From Fragilaria crotonensis (taxonomy: Eukaryota; Bacillariophyta; Fragilariophyceae; Fragilariales; Fragilariaceae): a stretch of DNA of 64,000 bases. The DNA lies in NCBI GenBank assembly GCA_022925895.1, contig JAKSYS010000232.1, positions 18,339-82,338 on the forward strand. Reading direction: 5' to 3'. Position numbers and translations under genes: made by a program. Every line of letters begins with the position of its first letter. Position 1 is the stretch's first letter. The notes below the pieces were generated by a model. The model was not told the DNA's origin, did not search any database, and saw nothing but the letters and a program-made list of their open reading frames with translations. Positions 1 through 11,506 of the stretch are shown here, in pieces.

Positions 1-677
1 TAGAGAGAGTAGAATAATCAAGGCCTTGACCTGTTCGTGTGATCCTGATGAAAAGTGTCGATAGGCGATAGCCGATGCATGTTTTGCGTCTGCGCTAGAG
101 AGTAGGATTGGAAACAGTACTTGTCCCGGTAGGTATCCTAGTAGGTCCTTAGTCCGTAGATTGTATGCTGTACGCTGTACCGTCAGTACAGTACAGTATG
201 CTCCTCGTAGCAACGGAGTCTACACAGTGCACAGTCTACATGCACTATGTACACTTGAGACTTGAGACACTTTTGTGATCATGTACGTCAGGCTGTCAAA
301 ACTTATGCTTTTGTTCCCGAGTACAACTAGTAGCTGCGTGTCCTACTCTACTTCCATGTACCGGTAGTCGTAGAATTAGACCCACGGTGTGTAACAAGGA
401 CCAACACGCATACTGCGATACGGCATACGATCTTCAGTATGGAGAGTAGAGCGCACGTTGAACTCCAATATGTACTAGCTACTAGCACGTACTCGTAACG
501 TGGGAAACGGAATACAACAACATCTCTAGAGCAACTCCATCATCACCAAACTTCACTTCGAGAAGTCTTTGTGACGTCGATCAACACTACAGTTGTTTGT
601 GAAGTGTTGATTCTTGAGATTTGAACCTGTTGCCGTTGGCTTACTCCCTTCAACATTGAAGAAAGTCTGTCAGCATA
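1..677. other. Intergenic DNA upstream of NDUFS4
   Basis: No convincing coding frame is seen. The stretch is rich in short GTAC/AGTAC motifs like those in other intergenic DNA of this window, and it probably contains the promoter and 5' UTR of the NDUFS4 gene at 678. Confidence 0.5.
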
Positions 678-1475
678 ATGATTACTTCTCGCCTCGCCCT
701 TGCTCACGTGACACGCAGTCATGGTGGCGTTGTCGCTGCATCTGTTTCCTCCGCTGTTAGATCCTTATCTTCCTTGACTTCCACCGACGCGGCCGCGCAA
801 GAGATGGAAGCATTGAAGTCCGCGACTCAGCGTAAAATGGAAGCCATGACCAAGGTCGATCCATGGATGGTCTACGGTTCCACCGATCCCGATCCTCCTC
901 CTCGTTTGCCCGATAATCCTGCCGAAATCGCCGCCCTCGATATCGCGCAGCGTGTCGATTCCGTCCAACCCGACGGAACCACCCGCATCGTTCACATTCG
1001 TCAGGACGAATGGAAACCGGGCCAAAACCCCCAAACGTCCGAAAAGCGGTGGTTGATCTCCTTTATGGACGAGGGAACCACGGCGACGCAGAATTGGATC
1101 AATCCACTCATGGGGTGGGTCTCCGGAAGTGATCCCATGGCGAGCAACATTCAATTGCAATTGCAATTTGATTCCGCCACGGAAGCTGCCTATTTTGCCA
1201 AGAAACGTGGGTGGCAATTCGTGGTGGATAAGCCAATTTTTCGTGAAGTTAGGAGTGATGATGTGCAGTACCAAGATAACTTCTTGCCGCAGATTGTAGC
1301 GTCGGATGTCCAGAGGAACAAGACCCAATGCAAGCACTGGGAGCGAACTGCGGCGGGCACATCGCATTATCAGAGACCACTCAAGTACCATGGTGATGGT
1401 GAAGTCCCACAGCACGGTCCAAATGGCAAAGCTCCTGTTGCGAAGCATGTGGAAGGATACTACAAAGTGAGGTAA
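678..1475 (+). CDS. NDUFS4: NADH dehydrogenase (complex I) Fe-S subunit 4, mitochondrial
   Basis: Accessory subunit of the peripheral arm of respiratory complex I in the mitochondrial matrix. The 265-aa product begins with about 35 residues rich in Arg, Ser and Ala and free of acidic residues, as expected of a mitochondrial presequence. The conserved ETC_C1_NDUFS4 domain lies at about residues 95-195; its signatures are NWINPLMGW (139-147), a DP a few residues later, and the FAKKRGW block ending near 179. A C-terminal tail of about 60 residues contains a Cys-His pair (TQCKHWER). The protein is longer than mammalian NDUFS4 because of the presequence and this tail. The frame is intact and unspliced from an ATG. 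It is the only intact host gene left of the transposon cluster. Confidence 0.93.
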   Translation: MITSRLALAHVTRSHGGVVAASVSSAVRSLSSLTSTDAAAQEMEALKSATQRKMEAMTKVDPWMVYGSTDPDPPPRLPDNPAEIAALDIAQRVDSVQPDGTTRIVHIRQDEWKPGQNPQTSEKRWLISFMDEGTTATQNWINPLMGWVSGSDPMASNIQLQLQFDSATEAAYFAKKRGWQFVVDKPIFREVRSDDVQYQDNFLPQIVASDVQRNKTQCKHWERTAAGTSHYQRPLKYHGDGEVPQHGPNGKAPVAKHVEGYYKVR

Positions 1476-1889
1476 AGACCGGAGGTTATGGCGAGAGGAG
1501 GTTAGGAAAGATGAATCTATTTAGATTTGTTCATGTTGGAGAGGATTTGTAGATTTGTAGTAATAATTGCCATCCCGAGGTCTGTGAACAATTCCTCAAA
1601 ACTACTGTAACAGGCAGGGGACTCCGAGCGCATGTGTTACCTACTCCAAGTAGGGAGGCGTAAATTGTTAAACGCCAGAAAGAGAATACTGATAGAAGAG
1701 CAAGTAGAAATCAAGCAACTCGCTTGGCATAAAAAAAGACAGGCAAGATTTTGAAAGGAAATATTTTGGACGACGAGGATGATGACCCTGCACCTCGAAA
1801 AAACATAATTCATAAGTGAGAAGTGGGTTGGCCGAATGAACAATGGAAAAGGAACAAACCTTGAGGAGGAGGGCTTTGTGAGGAAAAAC
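1476..1889. other. 3' flank of NDUFS4, no gene seen
   Basis: Probably the NDUFS4 3' UTR followed by non-coding DNA. The only open frames are short and resemble nothing recognised. Confidence 0.4.
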
Positions 1890-2390
1890 TTTGGTGATGC
1901 TTTTGCTAACAAACTTAAGAGCTCAAACAGAGGTTTTGTTGATGTTCCAGTTGGAGATTGCAAACCTTAGCATCTGCATCTTTACCCTGATTTGGACTTT
2001 CCTGGTGCACCGCATGAACAATATACTCAAGCAGATGGCAAGGACTTGTGCATGTCAAAGTCATTATGATCCACTCTTTACCCTCTTGGATCTCATAAAG
2101 AAGCAGAACAAATCAATTTCTTTGGTGAGGAATTTTTAAAGGTGCTGTTGTTGATGCTCTAGAAGACCGTGTGATGCAACATGCAAGACAGATTCTTCAT
2201 AGGAAAAAATCATTTGATTGGCAGAAAGATCTGGATGAGCGCCACCTCTTGGTTGGTGCCTTGTTGGCTTCAGATGGGAATTGTTCTCATACTGTATCAA
2301 TCAAAGGCCGGCGTCTATAGAGGAAGTGAAGAATTCATTTGTTTGAAACTTTGTTTGGTACAAAGGGTCCAAAAAGCAGAAACTTGATCA
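1890..2390 (+). pseudogene. Degraded mobile-element ORF fragment
   Basis: Readable protein-like segments occur on the plus strand but in shifting frames, for example around 2155-2290 (EDRVMQHARQILHRKK, then LVGALLASDGNCSHTVSI). No frame stays open for more than about 80 codons. The style matches the repeat-derived DNA to its right rather than the intact host genes. Origin from a transposon gene is inferred; I cannot name the family. Confidence 0.35.
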
Positions 2391-3570
2391 AATGACACTT
2401 GCATACTCATGAACTTGAATGGTCCAATCTTAGTTTTATTACATTTGGATGGAATTTGGTGACCAGTACTTGTGGAGATTACTGAATTGAGCAGCAGGCA
2501 ACTCATCATCATATGGCTTGGTAACCAAGATTCAAGAACCATCATCCTTAATGGAGATCACAAAACATGGAGAATCAATTAGATTAGTTGATATAGCATA
2601 GTATTTGCTTGACCAGCAAGTCCATTCTGTGATTAAAACCAAATCCACGCAAGAATGTTCAATGGCTGCCTGTATTACCATACAATAGCATTCGGGATTG
2701 CTTGGATCTTCATCCATGACCACCACTGCTGCCAATCGACACGGACAAATAGTATTATCAATGAATTTGACATTCATCCAATCGTAGATTGCTCCACCCG
2801 ATTGATTTGTGGGATGACATTGAAATGGAAACACAAGACGGATGTATTCAGTTGCCAGTCGGACATTGATGCCAAAGTTGTACCCGTACTTTGTATTGAC
2901 AAGCAATAATGCCAGGCCCTTGAACAATGTGCGTAACTGCTGCAAAAGTTGCTTGGCCTGAAGTTTGCAAAATGACAGAATCTGTATTTGGTGTGCTGTT
3001 GTCATGGTCATCACTGTTGTTGCAACTTTCATCATCGTGATCCTCACCCCAAATACGAGTGTGAACCATGTCAATTATCAGTGACTCCGCAAGCCGTTGT
3101 GCCGATTGCAATTCATACAATGAACCAACATGTCTTTTCTGGGCACGATGCCCAGGTTGTTTAGCGGCATGAATTAACAGTGATTCTGGACGTTTCTTGT
3201 TGAATTTGCGTGGTGCCCCAAATCGTTCAATCATGTCATCAACAATATGTAGTAGCAGCAGTTCGTTGAACTTTCTTGGAGATCATTTCCAACAATTCTT
3301 TTTAAAGACTAGAATATTTTTTCTCACAACTTTGATAATGCTTCACTGATTGGATGGCATAAACGCTGTAAGAATTGTTCCAGAATGTGTCTTGCATTAG
3401 CCATGTATCAAAACAGAGCAGAGCTTTCAACACCTCGACCACATTTCTACAGTGGCGGTGCTTTTGCATTCAAATGTGTGATCCAAAATATCCCAGCCCT
3501 TGTTGTATTGAGACTTGATAACAAAGAGGAAAACCAGCCTGACTCGGTCAGAAAATGTACCTTAAGCCCC
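2316..3570 (-). pseudogene. Degraded minus-strand element gene
   Basis: Reading leftward from 3570, one frame gives KGWDILDHTFECKSTATV, then meets several stop codons. It is open again from 3234 (MIERFGAPRKFNKKRPE, then RAQKRHVGSLYELQSAQR and an Asp/Asn-rich stretch). Near 2850-2950 the meaningful frame changes and continues to about 2532. Stops plus at least one frameshift mark a decayed gene. The family is not recognised with confidence; the surroundings suggest a transposon gene. The right edge abuts the 160-bp tandem duplication. Confidence 0.45.
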
Positions 3571-3583
3571 TGAAAGGAAATTT

Positions 3584-3903
3584 TGTAGGACAAATTTTGG
3601 CGACCGCCGCTTACTTCCAATTCTTAATACCTGGAGATACTGAAGCGTACAAATGGCTCCTGAATGCATTGCCTTTCTTAATCCGTCCCTCTTTTGAAAA
3701 AAGGACTGATACTGGTGTTGGTATGATGACACAAAGATAGCTGTGTAGGACAAATTTTGGCGACCGCCGCTTACTTCCAATTCTTAATACCTGGAGATAC
3801 TGAAGCGTACAAATGGCTCCTGAATGCATTGCCTTTCTTAATCCGTCCCTCTTTTGAAAAAAGGACTGATACTGGTGTTGGTATGATGACACAAAGATAG
3901 CTG
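3584..3903. repeat. Perfect 160-bp tandem duplication
   Basis: Two head-to-tail copies of a 160-bp unit (3584-3743 and 3744-3903). Both begin TGTAGGACAAATTTTGG and end with ACACAAAGATAGCTG. I saw no difference between the copies, which implies a recent event or an assembly duplication inside otherwise decayed DNA. Confidence 0.95.
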
Positions 3904-6900
3904 AGTTTTACGAGGTCATCTTATATTTTGTCCTTGGAAAAATTGTCAATAATAGGACAAATTAAATTAAATGTCTCCGTACAAAAATTGATTTCTAGAT
4001 TTTTACTCGGTAAACTCCTGTGTTAAATCACATCTTCACCATGATGATCACTGCTGTCTCTGAATTTGCTGACAACCCCACTTTCTATCACATCAAAAAG
4101 TTCTTTCTTGTCCATCGCTCCCTTGGGTTTTGCAGTCACTTTTTTGTGGTCTGGCATCAAGTGGCTGGAATATTGGCACTTATGTGAATTTTTAGATGCG
4201 TCCATGGTAAAATCCCATGCTAAATCTCATCTTCACCAAAATCATGACCCCCGCAGCTTGTGGCACATGTAGAAGCGAGTGCGTGGATACACTGTCATCA
4301 TCAAAAGGATGAGCAGTAGTAGACCAGCCGTGTGTGAGAAAATCATTCTTTACGAAATCACAACGCAGCGGCACGGCGCGTTGCAAGCTTGAACTCCGAG
4401 TACTAGTATATAATGCGTTGGCGTCGTCATCATCAAGGCAGCGTTTTGGACGTGATGCCCCAATGGGGCTGTTTAACCCCACACCGGTGGGAGGAACACC
4501 TGCGGATATACGGGCACGAAAGAAATGCCAACATGAAGTAAATTTTTGTAAATGCATACCAAATGATTTTTCAGTAACAAACCGACAACGGTGTCCCGTG
4601 CACCAATGAGGATTGCAACATACATAGGACGACATGAAGGGAGGATACTATACAAACATACAAGGAAACACGCACAAGAAGGCTTGAGCAATGATGGAAT
4701 GATAAAAAGATAAAAAGCACCAATTGTGGAGGAACAAAGGTGAAAAACATGCATTGCAAAACGTGGTCTGTGAGACCCTTCCAATCAGCAGCATACGGAA
4801 TTTTCTCATTCCTGAAAGCACAGATTGAACTAAAAAACAATTTATCTGAGACAAAACAATGAATAATGAGCTTTCTTAAGAATATGAAGTCGTTTGGTGA
4901 CTTGCTACCATTTCATACCTATGAGAATTCTTAAATGAATACTCTGAAATTGAAATGCAGATAAATGATAAAAATGATTATAAAATTTTTGAACTCTGTC
5001 AGATTTACAACTAACAGTTACTAAATATGAAATTCTTTATCTAAATAGCGTATTTTGGTAGTTTTAATGAGGAAGAAAATAACGTAAATATTGTTGAACC
5101 TCATCCCAGCAATGCCCATAGATGCAGATGAAGGGCTCAAATTCTTTTCCCTCACAAAGAGCGGTCGCTTCGACATACTAGACTTGCAACTTTGCACACC
5201 TCCTCTGCACAACAAGGCTCCGGACTTCAGGTTATTTCTACCAACTTTCCATAGGCGTCAGCATCACGCAATAGCAAACTTCCCTACCGGTTCGTCGATC
5301 TACAGGCAGTCACAACAGGTACCGTCGCTCCAAGAAGCCTTCAACAAATGCTGTTATCGTTTTCCTTTAGCAACTATATACCTTCGGCTACCCGGCGTGC
5401 TCACATATAATCATGACTGTTTCAACATTTCAGCAGCTTCTCCATTTCTAGCTACCCTGCAATTCAAATTCTGAGATTATAAGTTCCTTGTGACTCCTAT
5501 ACCAATGCTCAGTTTTCAGTATCCAATTTTACTTGCCTGCCATAGGCCAGCAACATGAAATACCTTGTCCTAGAAAAAGTTTGCGGTTTAACATGTATGA
5601 AGAGATTACGATATATGTACTAGAGGATTTCTACTAATTCAAAAGATGGTGCACTTTAAAAGTTGATGTCTTGTGTTAGTAGGCATAATGCATACCTTCT
5701 TTAATTGCTCATTCCTCTGCTATGATGATGTGATGGCTGATATCCGAAGCTTCAGGATCTTTCCAGAGGCCGTGACCATCATTGCAAAATGTTGCGCTTC
5801 ATATCATGATTCGTGGACTTTCTAACATTCACTGTGCAACTCAAAATGAAGGTGAAGGGGATCAGGGTTTGATCCAGCATGTCAACATAAAGTCTTGGTG
5901 TCATCAAGGCTGATCAATCACTTTAGGCACTATACATTGGTGATGTAGTTGAATACCTCAGCGACGGTCTCAACAGGTGAACATAGTGGTGATTCCTCTT
6001 TGTTCAGCAGAGACGAACAATATGCCCCTCCTGGGAACGACCAACCATAGCGCTGAGCGGTACTGAGCCGTTCCGGACTAAAATGACATGCTGGTACAAT
6101 TGGGCTGCTTGACGTACAACCAATGACACCGAAACAGCTTTCCTTCGCTCTGAAAGTTCAAGATGAACTGCAATTCAACATTTTTTTATCTGTTTCCGAA
6201 CAAGAAGGACAGCCCGGCCAAAGGGCCCCTCACCAGTCAATGAAATATATTGATATTCCGTGTAGTTTCCATTGCACACCCATACTCCTATTTGTACGCC
6301 ATCTTCTTGATTGGATTCAATTTAGTATCCTGAACATTGGTGCCACTGCAAGCATGTCCTTCTTGTTCTGCAAGTGCTTTGCATTTGAAATTGTCCAGAC
6401 AGCATGCAGTTGAAGAACAAGCAAATAAGCCGCAGCAATTCCTCACCATATTCAAGACAGCCATACCCATTCTGGGAGTTGTGTCTTGACATTTGCAACA
6501 ACACCGCTCAGAATGAATGCACTCATCATGGTTGCGTCCTATGTAAGGTCACGTGCATTTAAGCAAGGACAGTACCCACACAGCATTTCCGAAACTTCTG
6601 CGTTTGGATGAGATGCTTCAGCCAACATCAACATGAGATGCTCCACCTATTCCTTTCCGCCAACCTCTTATATCTTTCTGACCCTTGACTAGTACTCCAC
6701 CTTTGCAAGTTGCGGCATACTTTCATATACTATCATTTCCAGCATTTGCTCAGTAACAATATTCTCCTTCTTGCCCTTGACTTCTCATGTCTGAGTGAAC
6801 ATAAAGTAAATGCAGGTTGAAGCATCATTTCCTTCTTTTTCTTGAGTCCTTTCTCTGGAATACATTGTCACCTCCGATGCAAAAAATATGGATGATATCA

Positions 6901-7504
6901 TTGCTCTTGGATTCAACTTCAAGTTCAATTCAAGCCACAAAGCAAGCGAGCGAAAAAGCGCTCAAAACAAATGGCAGGATGGAAGGACCCAAACATATCT
7001 GCAATGGTGCATCTTACTTGTCATACAACTTCTTTGACCAGTTCAACTTTTTTCAGCGCACTCGGAATTATGTTCTTGTGTACTCAAATGTACTCCATTA
7101 CTTGCTGTGTTTGGTCATCCACCACATCATCTGCAATCAAATGGAATTGAAATTGCCAATGTACCGGCGTACCTCCTCAAGAAAACATCATATGCACCTT
7201 CTTTTCTCCAGCCTGCAGGAAAAACTTTCCAATTAAGAAGGTCATGCAAGCATCAAATGTTGAGTCTGAAAATGCTTCTTTTGAATCCTTGCCTTGTTCC
7301 TTGCTTGTCCTCATTTACATTTGTGATGAGGGCATTGCTTCCTGATTGATACTCATAATATATAAGAACTAATTATCGGGTTGTCACCGTCTTTGATCTT
7401 AATACAAGACCAAAGTGTGTACCCCTCTGTGGCCAAACCATATTACAGGTTGGCGACAGTTATTTCCCTAACCCTAAAATGAGACACTGATACTGTGACT
7501 CCCG
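3904..7504. other. Repeat-derived, non-coding stretch
   Basis: About 3.6 kb with no convincing gene. The open frames are all under 150 codons, lie in random frames on both strands and show no domain motif. Parts (4330-4610, 5090-5470 and 6820-7350) look like worn coding DNA. This is probably a graveyard of element fragments continuous with the broken frames to its left. Confidence 0.5.
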
Positions 7505-8830
7505 CTACTGTGCTGTCGACACAGGACGATAAAATTGTGTCATCAAAAGTTGGCGGCTGCCTTCCTTAGACATGCGTTCTCGCGATAGTCGCATATACCT
7601 TAGCCACCGTCGGCGTGTTGTGGTACTCTTCTTCAATATTGACTCCAACGATCTCTCGCAATAGTGGCGGTCGCCAGCCTGGACTCTCTCAGGATTGGCA
7701 TCCACGGCCCTGATCTCGACAGTTTGCGCGTCTCTAATACATCGGAGATGTTCCTCTGTTGAAGTATGAAGAACATGGTTCCGAGCTTGCCATAGCCGCT
7801 GGGTTGTTTGTTGGAGATGGTTCAATATAGTGGTAAGAACTCGGAGACCTTTGCCTTCTTGCTCGTCGCACGTGTTTCCATATGGACTTAGATCCGCTAA
7901 CAGTCTCCATTCCACGCTCAGGTATCCTTTTATTGTGTTGTTCCATCCAATACACTCTTGTTCGTTGAGCGCTTTCCGATTGCGATCCTGTAGTTTTTGT
8001 GGGAATTCCTCAATATCTGGGGAGTATACTTCCCCTTTAAGCCAGGCCATGATACTCGCTTTCAGAATTGGGAAAATTGGATGATATTCTGTAGGGGATA
8101 GTCGACGTCCTAACTCCCTCACGCTCTTGTCGTGTTCAGGATTAGCCGTGCATCGAAGTATGTGGTCTGTTGTTTCGGCATGTTGCTTACAACATGGACA
8201 TAAGTCCAAATCAACATCGTGCGTTTGTGACACACGTGCCCGTTTTACTCCCGTATGCCATTGATCGAAGATGAATTTCGAGTGCGACAGCTGCTGTGCC
8301 TGTGGATTCAACTTACGGTAAAACCTCCCAAAGACTTCAAAGTCAATACTGTCCCACACTTTATTGGTCCATCGTTGGCGTGATTGAATGTATTGGCGCA
8401 AGTGATATCCATTGATGTGATATCGGAGTGTAGTAGCTTCCTCTTGGCCAAGGAGACGAATACCGTTTACCGAGATGGTCACACGAGCCTCTGGTGTATG
8501 TTCGGTATATTCAACTGACTGACGAAGCTTAAGATTGCTGCAATACCATGTTGCCAGCTGATTGGCACGATTGTTGTCTACAATATCTTTCCTTTGTCTG
8601 CTCCTCCCCGATATCACCTGGTGACCTTTCACCCAAACCGGACGTACCTTTCGCCGCAATAAACGTTTCTCTGCTTGTATGATACCCAGAAGATCTGCAT
8701 TGCTTGGCTGTCGTCGCTTCGTGGACGCATTGTCTTTCTGTTTGATGACTTTCGCTATAGCTGCCTTGCTGTCTGTCACCCATTGAAATGTACACTTGTG
8801 ACGCTTTCCCCACAGAGAATGAAGAAGTGA
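7505..8830 (-). pseudogene. 5'-truncated retrotransposon: RNase H and RT zinc-binding domain
   Basis: An open frame of about 430 codons runs leftward. It begins inside an RNase H-like domain: FQWVTDSKAAI near the start, then VWVKGHQ and a DNNRANQLAT segment, matching the late RNase H Asp motifs. Mid-protein comes a zinc-binding block, CPCCKQHAETTDHILRC, typical of the zf-RVT domain that follows reverse transcriptase in non-LTR elements. The remaining C-terminal part is basic and without named domains. No reverse transcriptase is present upstream, and the frame starts abruptly near 8830. The piece looks like the 3' portion of a LINE-like element copied with 5' truncation. The first in-frame codon used (GTG) is not a real start. 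Confidence 0.7.
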
Positions 8831-9210
8831 TATCCTAATTGACTCTACTACTATGTACTAGTAAACAAGGTTACCTTCAGTTCTTGTAACACTACTCCAC
8901 ACATTGCAGTAATGAGTAATAAGGCATGAAATACAAATGAGCTTTCTTTTCTATTGCCAAAATTGGGTTTGCATTTCCTGCAGGCTTTGTTGTCCAGAAA
9001 GTCTTCAAATTCCCAATACCACTGCGGCACCTTGTCATTTGGAGTAACTACTTGCAGTCTAATAACAGCCATCACCTTCATTGCAAGTGCAAGATTATGA
9101 GGACACTCACATCCTAATGGGCATTAGTGGATAAAGAAATGCAGCATGATGAAGCGATAATAGAGAATACATTGGTACGTCATGATACTAGTTATGGTGT
9201 TATGGTCTCA
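8831..9210. other. Spacer between retrotransposon fragment and 6.4-kb element
   Basis: No coding feature is seen. It ends with TCA (9208-9210), the left copy of the probable target-site duplication of the next element. Confidence 0.5.
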
Positions 9211-9227
9211 GGGGCGTTGTTAACTCC
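9211..9227 (+). repeat. Left TIR of the 6.4-kb element
   Basis: 17 bp, GGGGCGTTGTTAACTCC, an exact inverted match to 15601-15617. TCA lies immediately outside. Confidence 0.9.
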
Positions 9228-9761
9228 CAAAAAATGCACCAAAACCGGATACAACTCCGGGTATTTTGGTATCATGCCGTTATTTTTGGCCGTTAGCCTG
9301 ATACAGTATCCGTGAACCTGATACGAATTTTTTTGGAACGAAAATATCAGGATCAGGATCACGGATACCGTATCACGATGCCGGCTAACGATGAAATAAC
9401 TTCTAACGGAAACAATGTCTGCATGTACTTCGTAACAATATATGGATATACATACCTCCTATCACAAATACGCGCAATATCAATTTGCTGCGAATATTTT
9501 GTATTCTCACTTGTTGTTTGTTGAGTGTGATACGAACACCAATACAGTACCAGGTAGTAGCATGATACAATGTACAACGTACAATGCAATTAAAACGTGT
9601 ATGTACTGTGCTTATGGTGCGCATACGATGTCTATTGTCGCTATTGTGTACGTATTGCGCGGATGTCGTACTCCAGTGTTGTCAACCGAACCAATGCAAT
9701 ACCGACATTGTGCACGCGAGGCACAACGACGATTGAATCCCAGGAGGGGTTTAGAGCGTTG

Positions 9762-9796
9762 CACTAGAGACCATTCGGGCTCCGAAGCAGTGGCCC
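9762..9796 (+). repeat. Left subterminal inverted repeat
   Basis: 35 bp beginning CACTAGAGACCATTCGGGCT. It matches the complement of 15354-15388 at 33 of 35 positions. Its symmetric placement near both ends suggests a transposase-binding site. Confidence 0.75.
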
Positions 9797-9994
9797 AATT
9801 TCTGGTTATGAGCACCAATTTGGCCAAAACTTTAACGTCTTCTCTGAAATGCAACCTCCATCTACTTGGGTGAACATTTAAAAAAATTGTTTAAGAAAAT
9901 AACCGGCCATGCCCAATCCTGCTTCGGCGCGCAAATTTGTGGACTCATTCAGCAGCATGTTTATTCGAGCAGCACCAAAAAATGTATTTTTAGC

Positions 9995-11469
9995 ATGGTG
10001 CGGATCATGACATCAATGCAGCAGCCATTCTCATGGGAATCACTGATTCCTACATCATTCAAGAACACTCTGTACATACCATCCCTGAAGATGTCAGTGA
10101 CCGCAGGATCATTTGTGAGATACAGTGCAGTTGAGGCAGGCCCTCCCAACGTTGGTCGCATTCTTGAAGTGGTAACATCAATGGATATGATTCCGGATCA
10201 TGAAAATCAACCACTCCTCCACCTTGAATCATTGTCAGAAGGTCAATTTGAAGATGATCAACCAGTTCAGTATGCAAAGGTCAACATATTTAAGGACCGC
10301 GAATCGTTTCCTGCTGATTGCAATTTTCCAGAGGGCAGCGATCGGTTTGACAGATGGCAAAGAATTGTCCAGCTTGGAAAATGTGAGTGGATACCATCGT
10401 ATTTCATCATTGGCCTTGCATTTGTTGCAATTGAAGATGATGGCTTCTTTGATGATTGCCATGGAATGTGTAACTTTTTCCTTGTAAAATATCGCATCGC
10501 AGAAAATGGAACTGTTTCTATCATCCCGCGACGAGCGTGTCCACCATTCCCGGACAAATAGAGAGTTTTCGAAGGATTTGGTCAGTGGATTACTGCGAAC
10601 TTGTATTTAATTCCATCCGACATATAAGACAAGAAATGCAACGAATTCTGTGCCGTGTCGCACAATCGCAGGGCAACTTTGCAGTTAAGAACACAAAATT
10701 GCAGGTGCCCAGCTGCACCTGGCACTTTATCAAGGACACGCTGACTACAAAAGGTATCGAGAGTAACACTGTCAAATTCAGCCAACCCCGCAGCTTCCTT
10801 TCCTGGGGACTGGTGTACAATTCATGTCGACACACTGGGTACCTTGACGTGTTGCGTTTTGACACGGTATGCAAGTTACAAGTTTTCCGGGCTTTCTTTG
10901 GCAACATGGCGGGTTTTGGGGTCCGCAAGAAGCGACCAAAGTATAGCGATGGTCGTTTTCTATTGACTGTGAATGATGTGCTTAATGTCGTCTCGTGTCC
11001 TTCACAAGAACAAGTAGATGACAACAATACAAATTGTTTGCCATTCCAGCGATTCGGAGTAACTGAAGATGGAATCGACTTGGCATATGATGCATCGGAG
11101 GGCACTTTACAGATTGTACTGCGGTATCGAAAGGTCGTGGTGACAAGTGAATCAATTCAGTCTCTTGCTGATGTCGGTGTTGCTGCTGTGGTCGGTGTGA
11201 ATAAACCGAAAATGGGTTGTGCACTTATTAACATGAGTGCCCAATCACTTGAAATGCTAAGCTGTGTCGCTCCTGGAATGGAGTTCATCGACAACTTGTA
11301 TGTGATGCGAGTGCAGGACGTTTTCAAGAGCACTGGTGAAATACGTGCTAAGAAGGTCTATAAGATACACGAAACGACAAGACGAACAACAAATGTGAAT
11401 ACAATGGAACTCGTTACATACACTGACGTCGCATTTGTCTATCAACAAATTCAAGAAATGCTCGAATAA
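9995..11469 (+). CDS. Element-encoded partner protein with BAH-like region (frame break)
   Basis: The second gene of the 6.4-kb element, convergent with the transposase. The first frame is open from 9866 without an ATG; the first ATG is 9995, and the frame stops at 10561. A second frame (10537-11469) carries on directly, so the product is split either by a one-base frameshift or a tiny intron near 10540-10590. The first half has FVRYSA, then VGRILEV, and later an IPSYFIIGLAFV block. This order resembles a BAH domain, which binds chromatin or protein partners; the resemblance is by eye only. The second half (NKPKMGCALINM, then VRVQDVF-like text near the end) is not recognised. A targeting or DNA-binding helper to the transposase is inferred from context. 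Confidence 0.55.
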
Positions 11470-11506
11470 GAATACTCTCAATTAAGTTAGATGTAGAATG
11501 TTCAAC

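Noticed and set aside
765-1448. 227-codon minus-strand frame
   Set aside because: Antisense shadow of NDUFS4 with no domain.
5091-5474. 127-aa frame in the graveyard region
   Set aside because: No recognisable motif, no supporting splice or codon pattern; kept only as part of the non-coding stretch.
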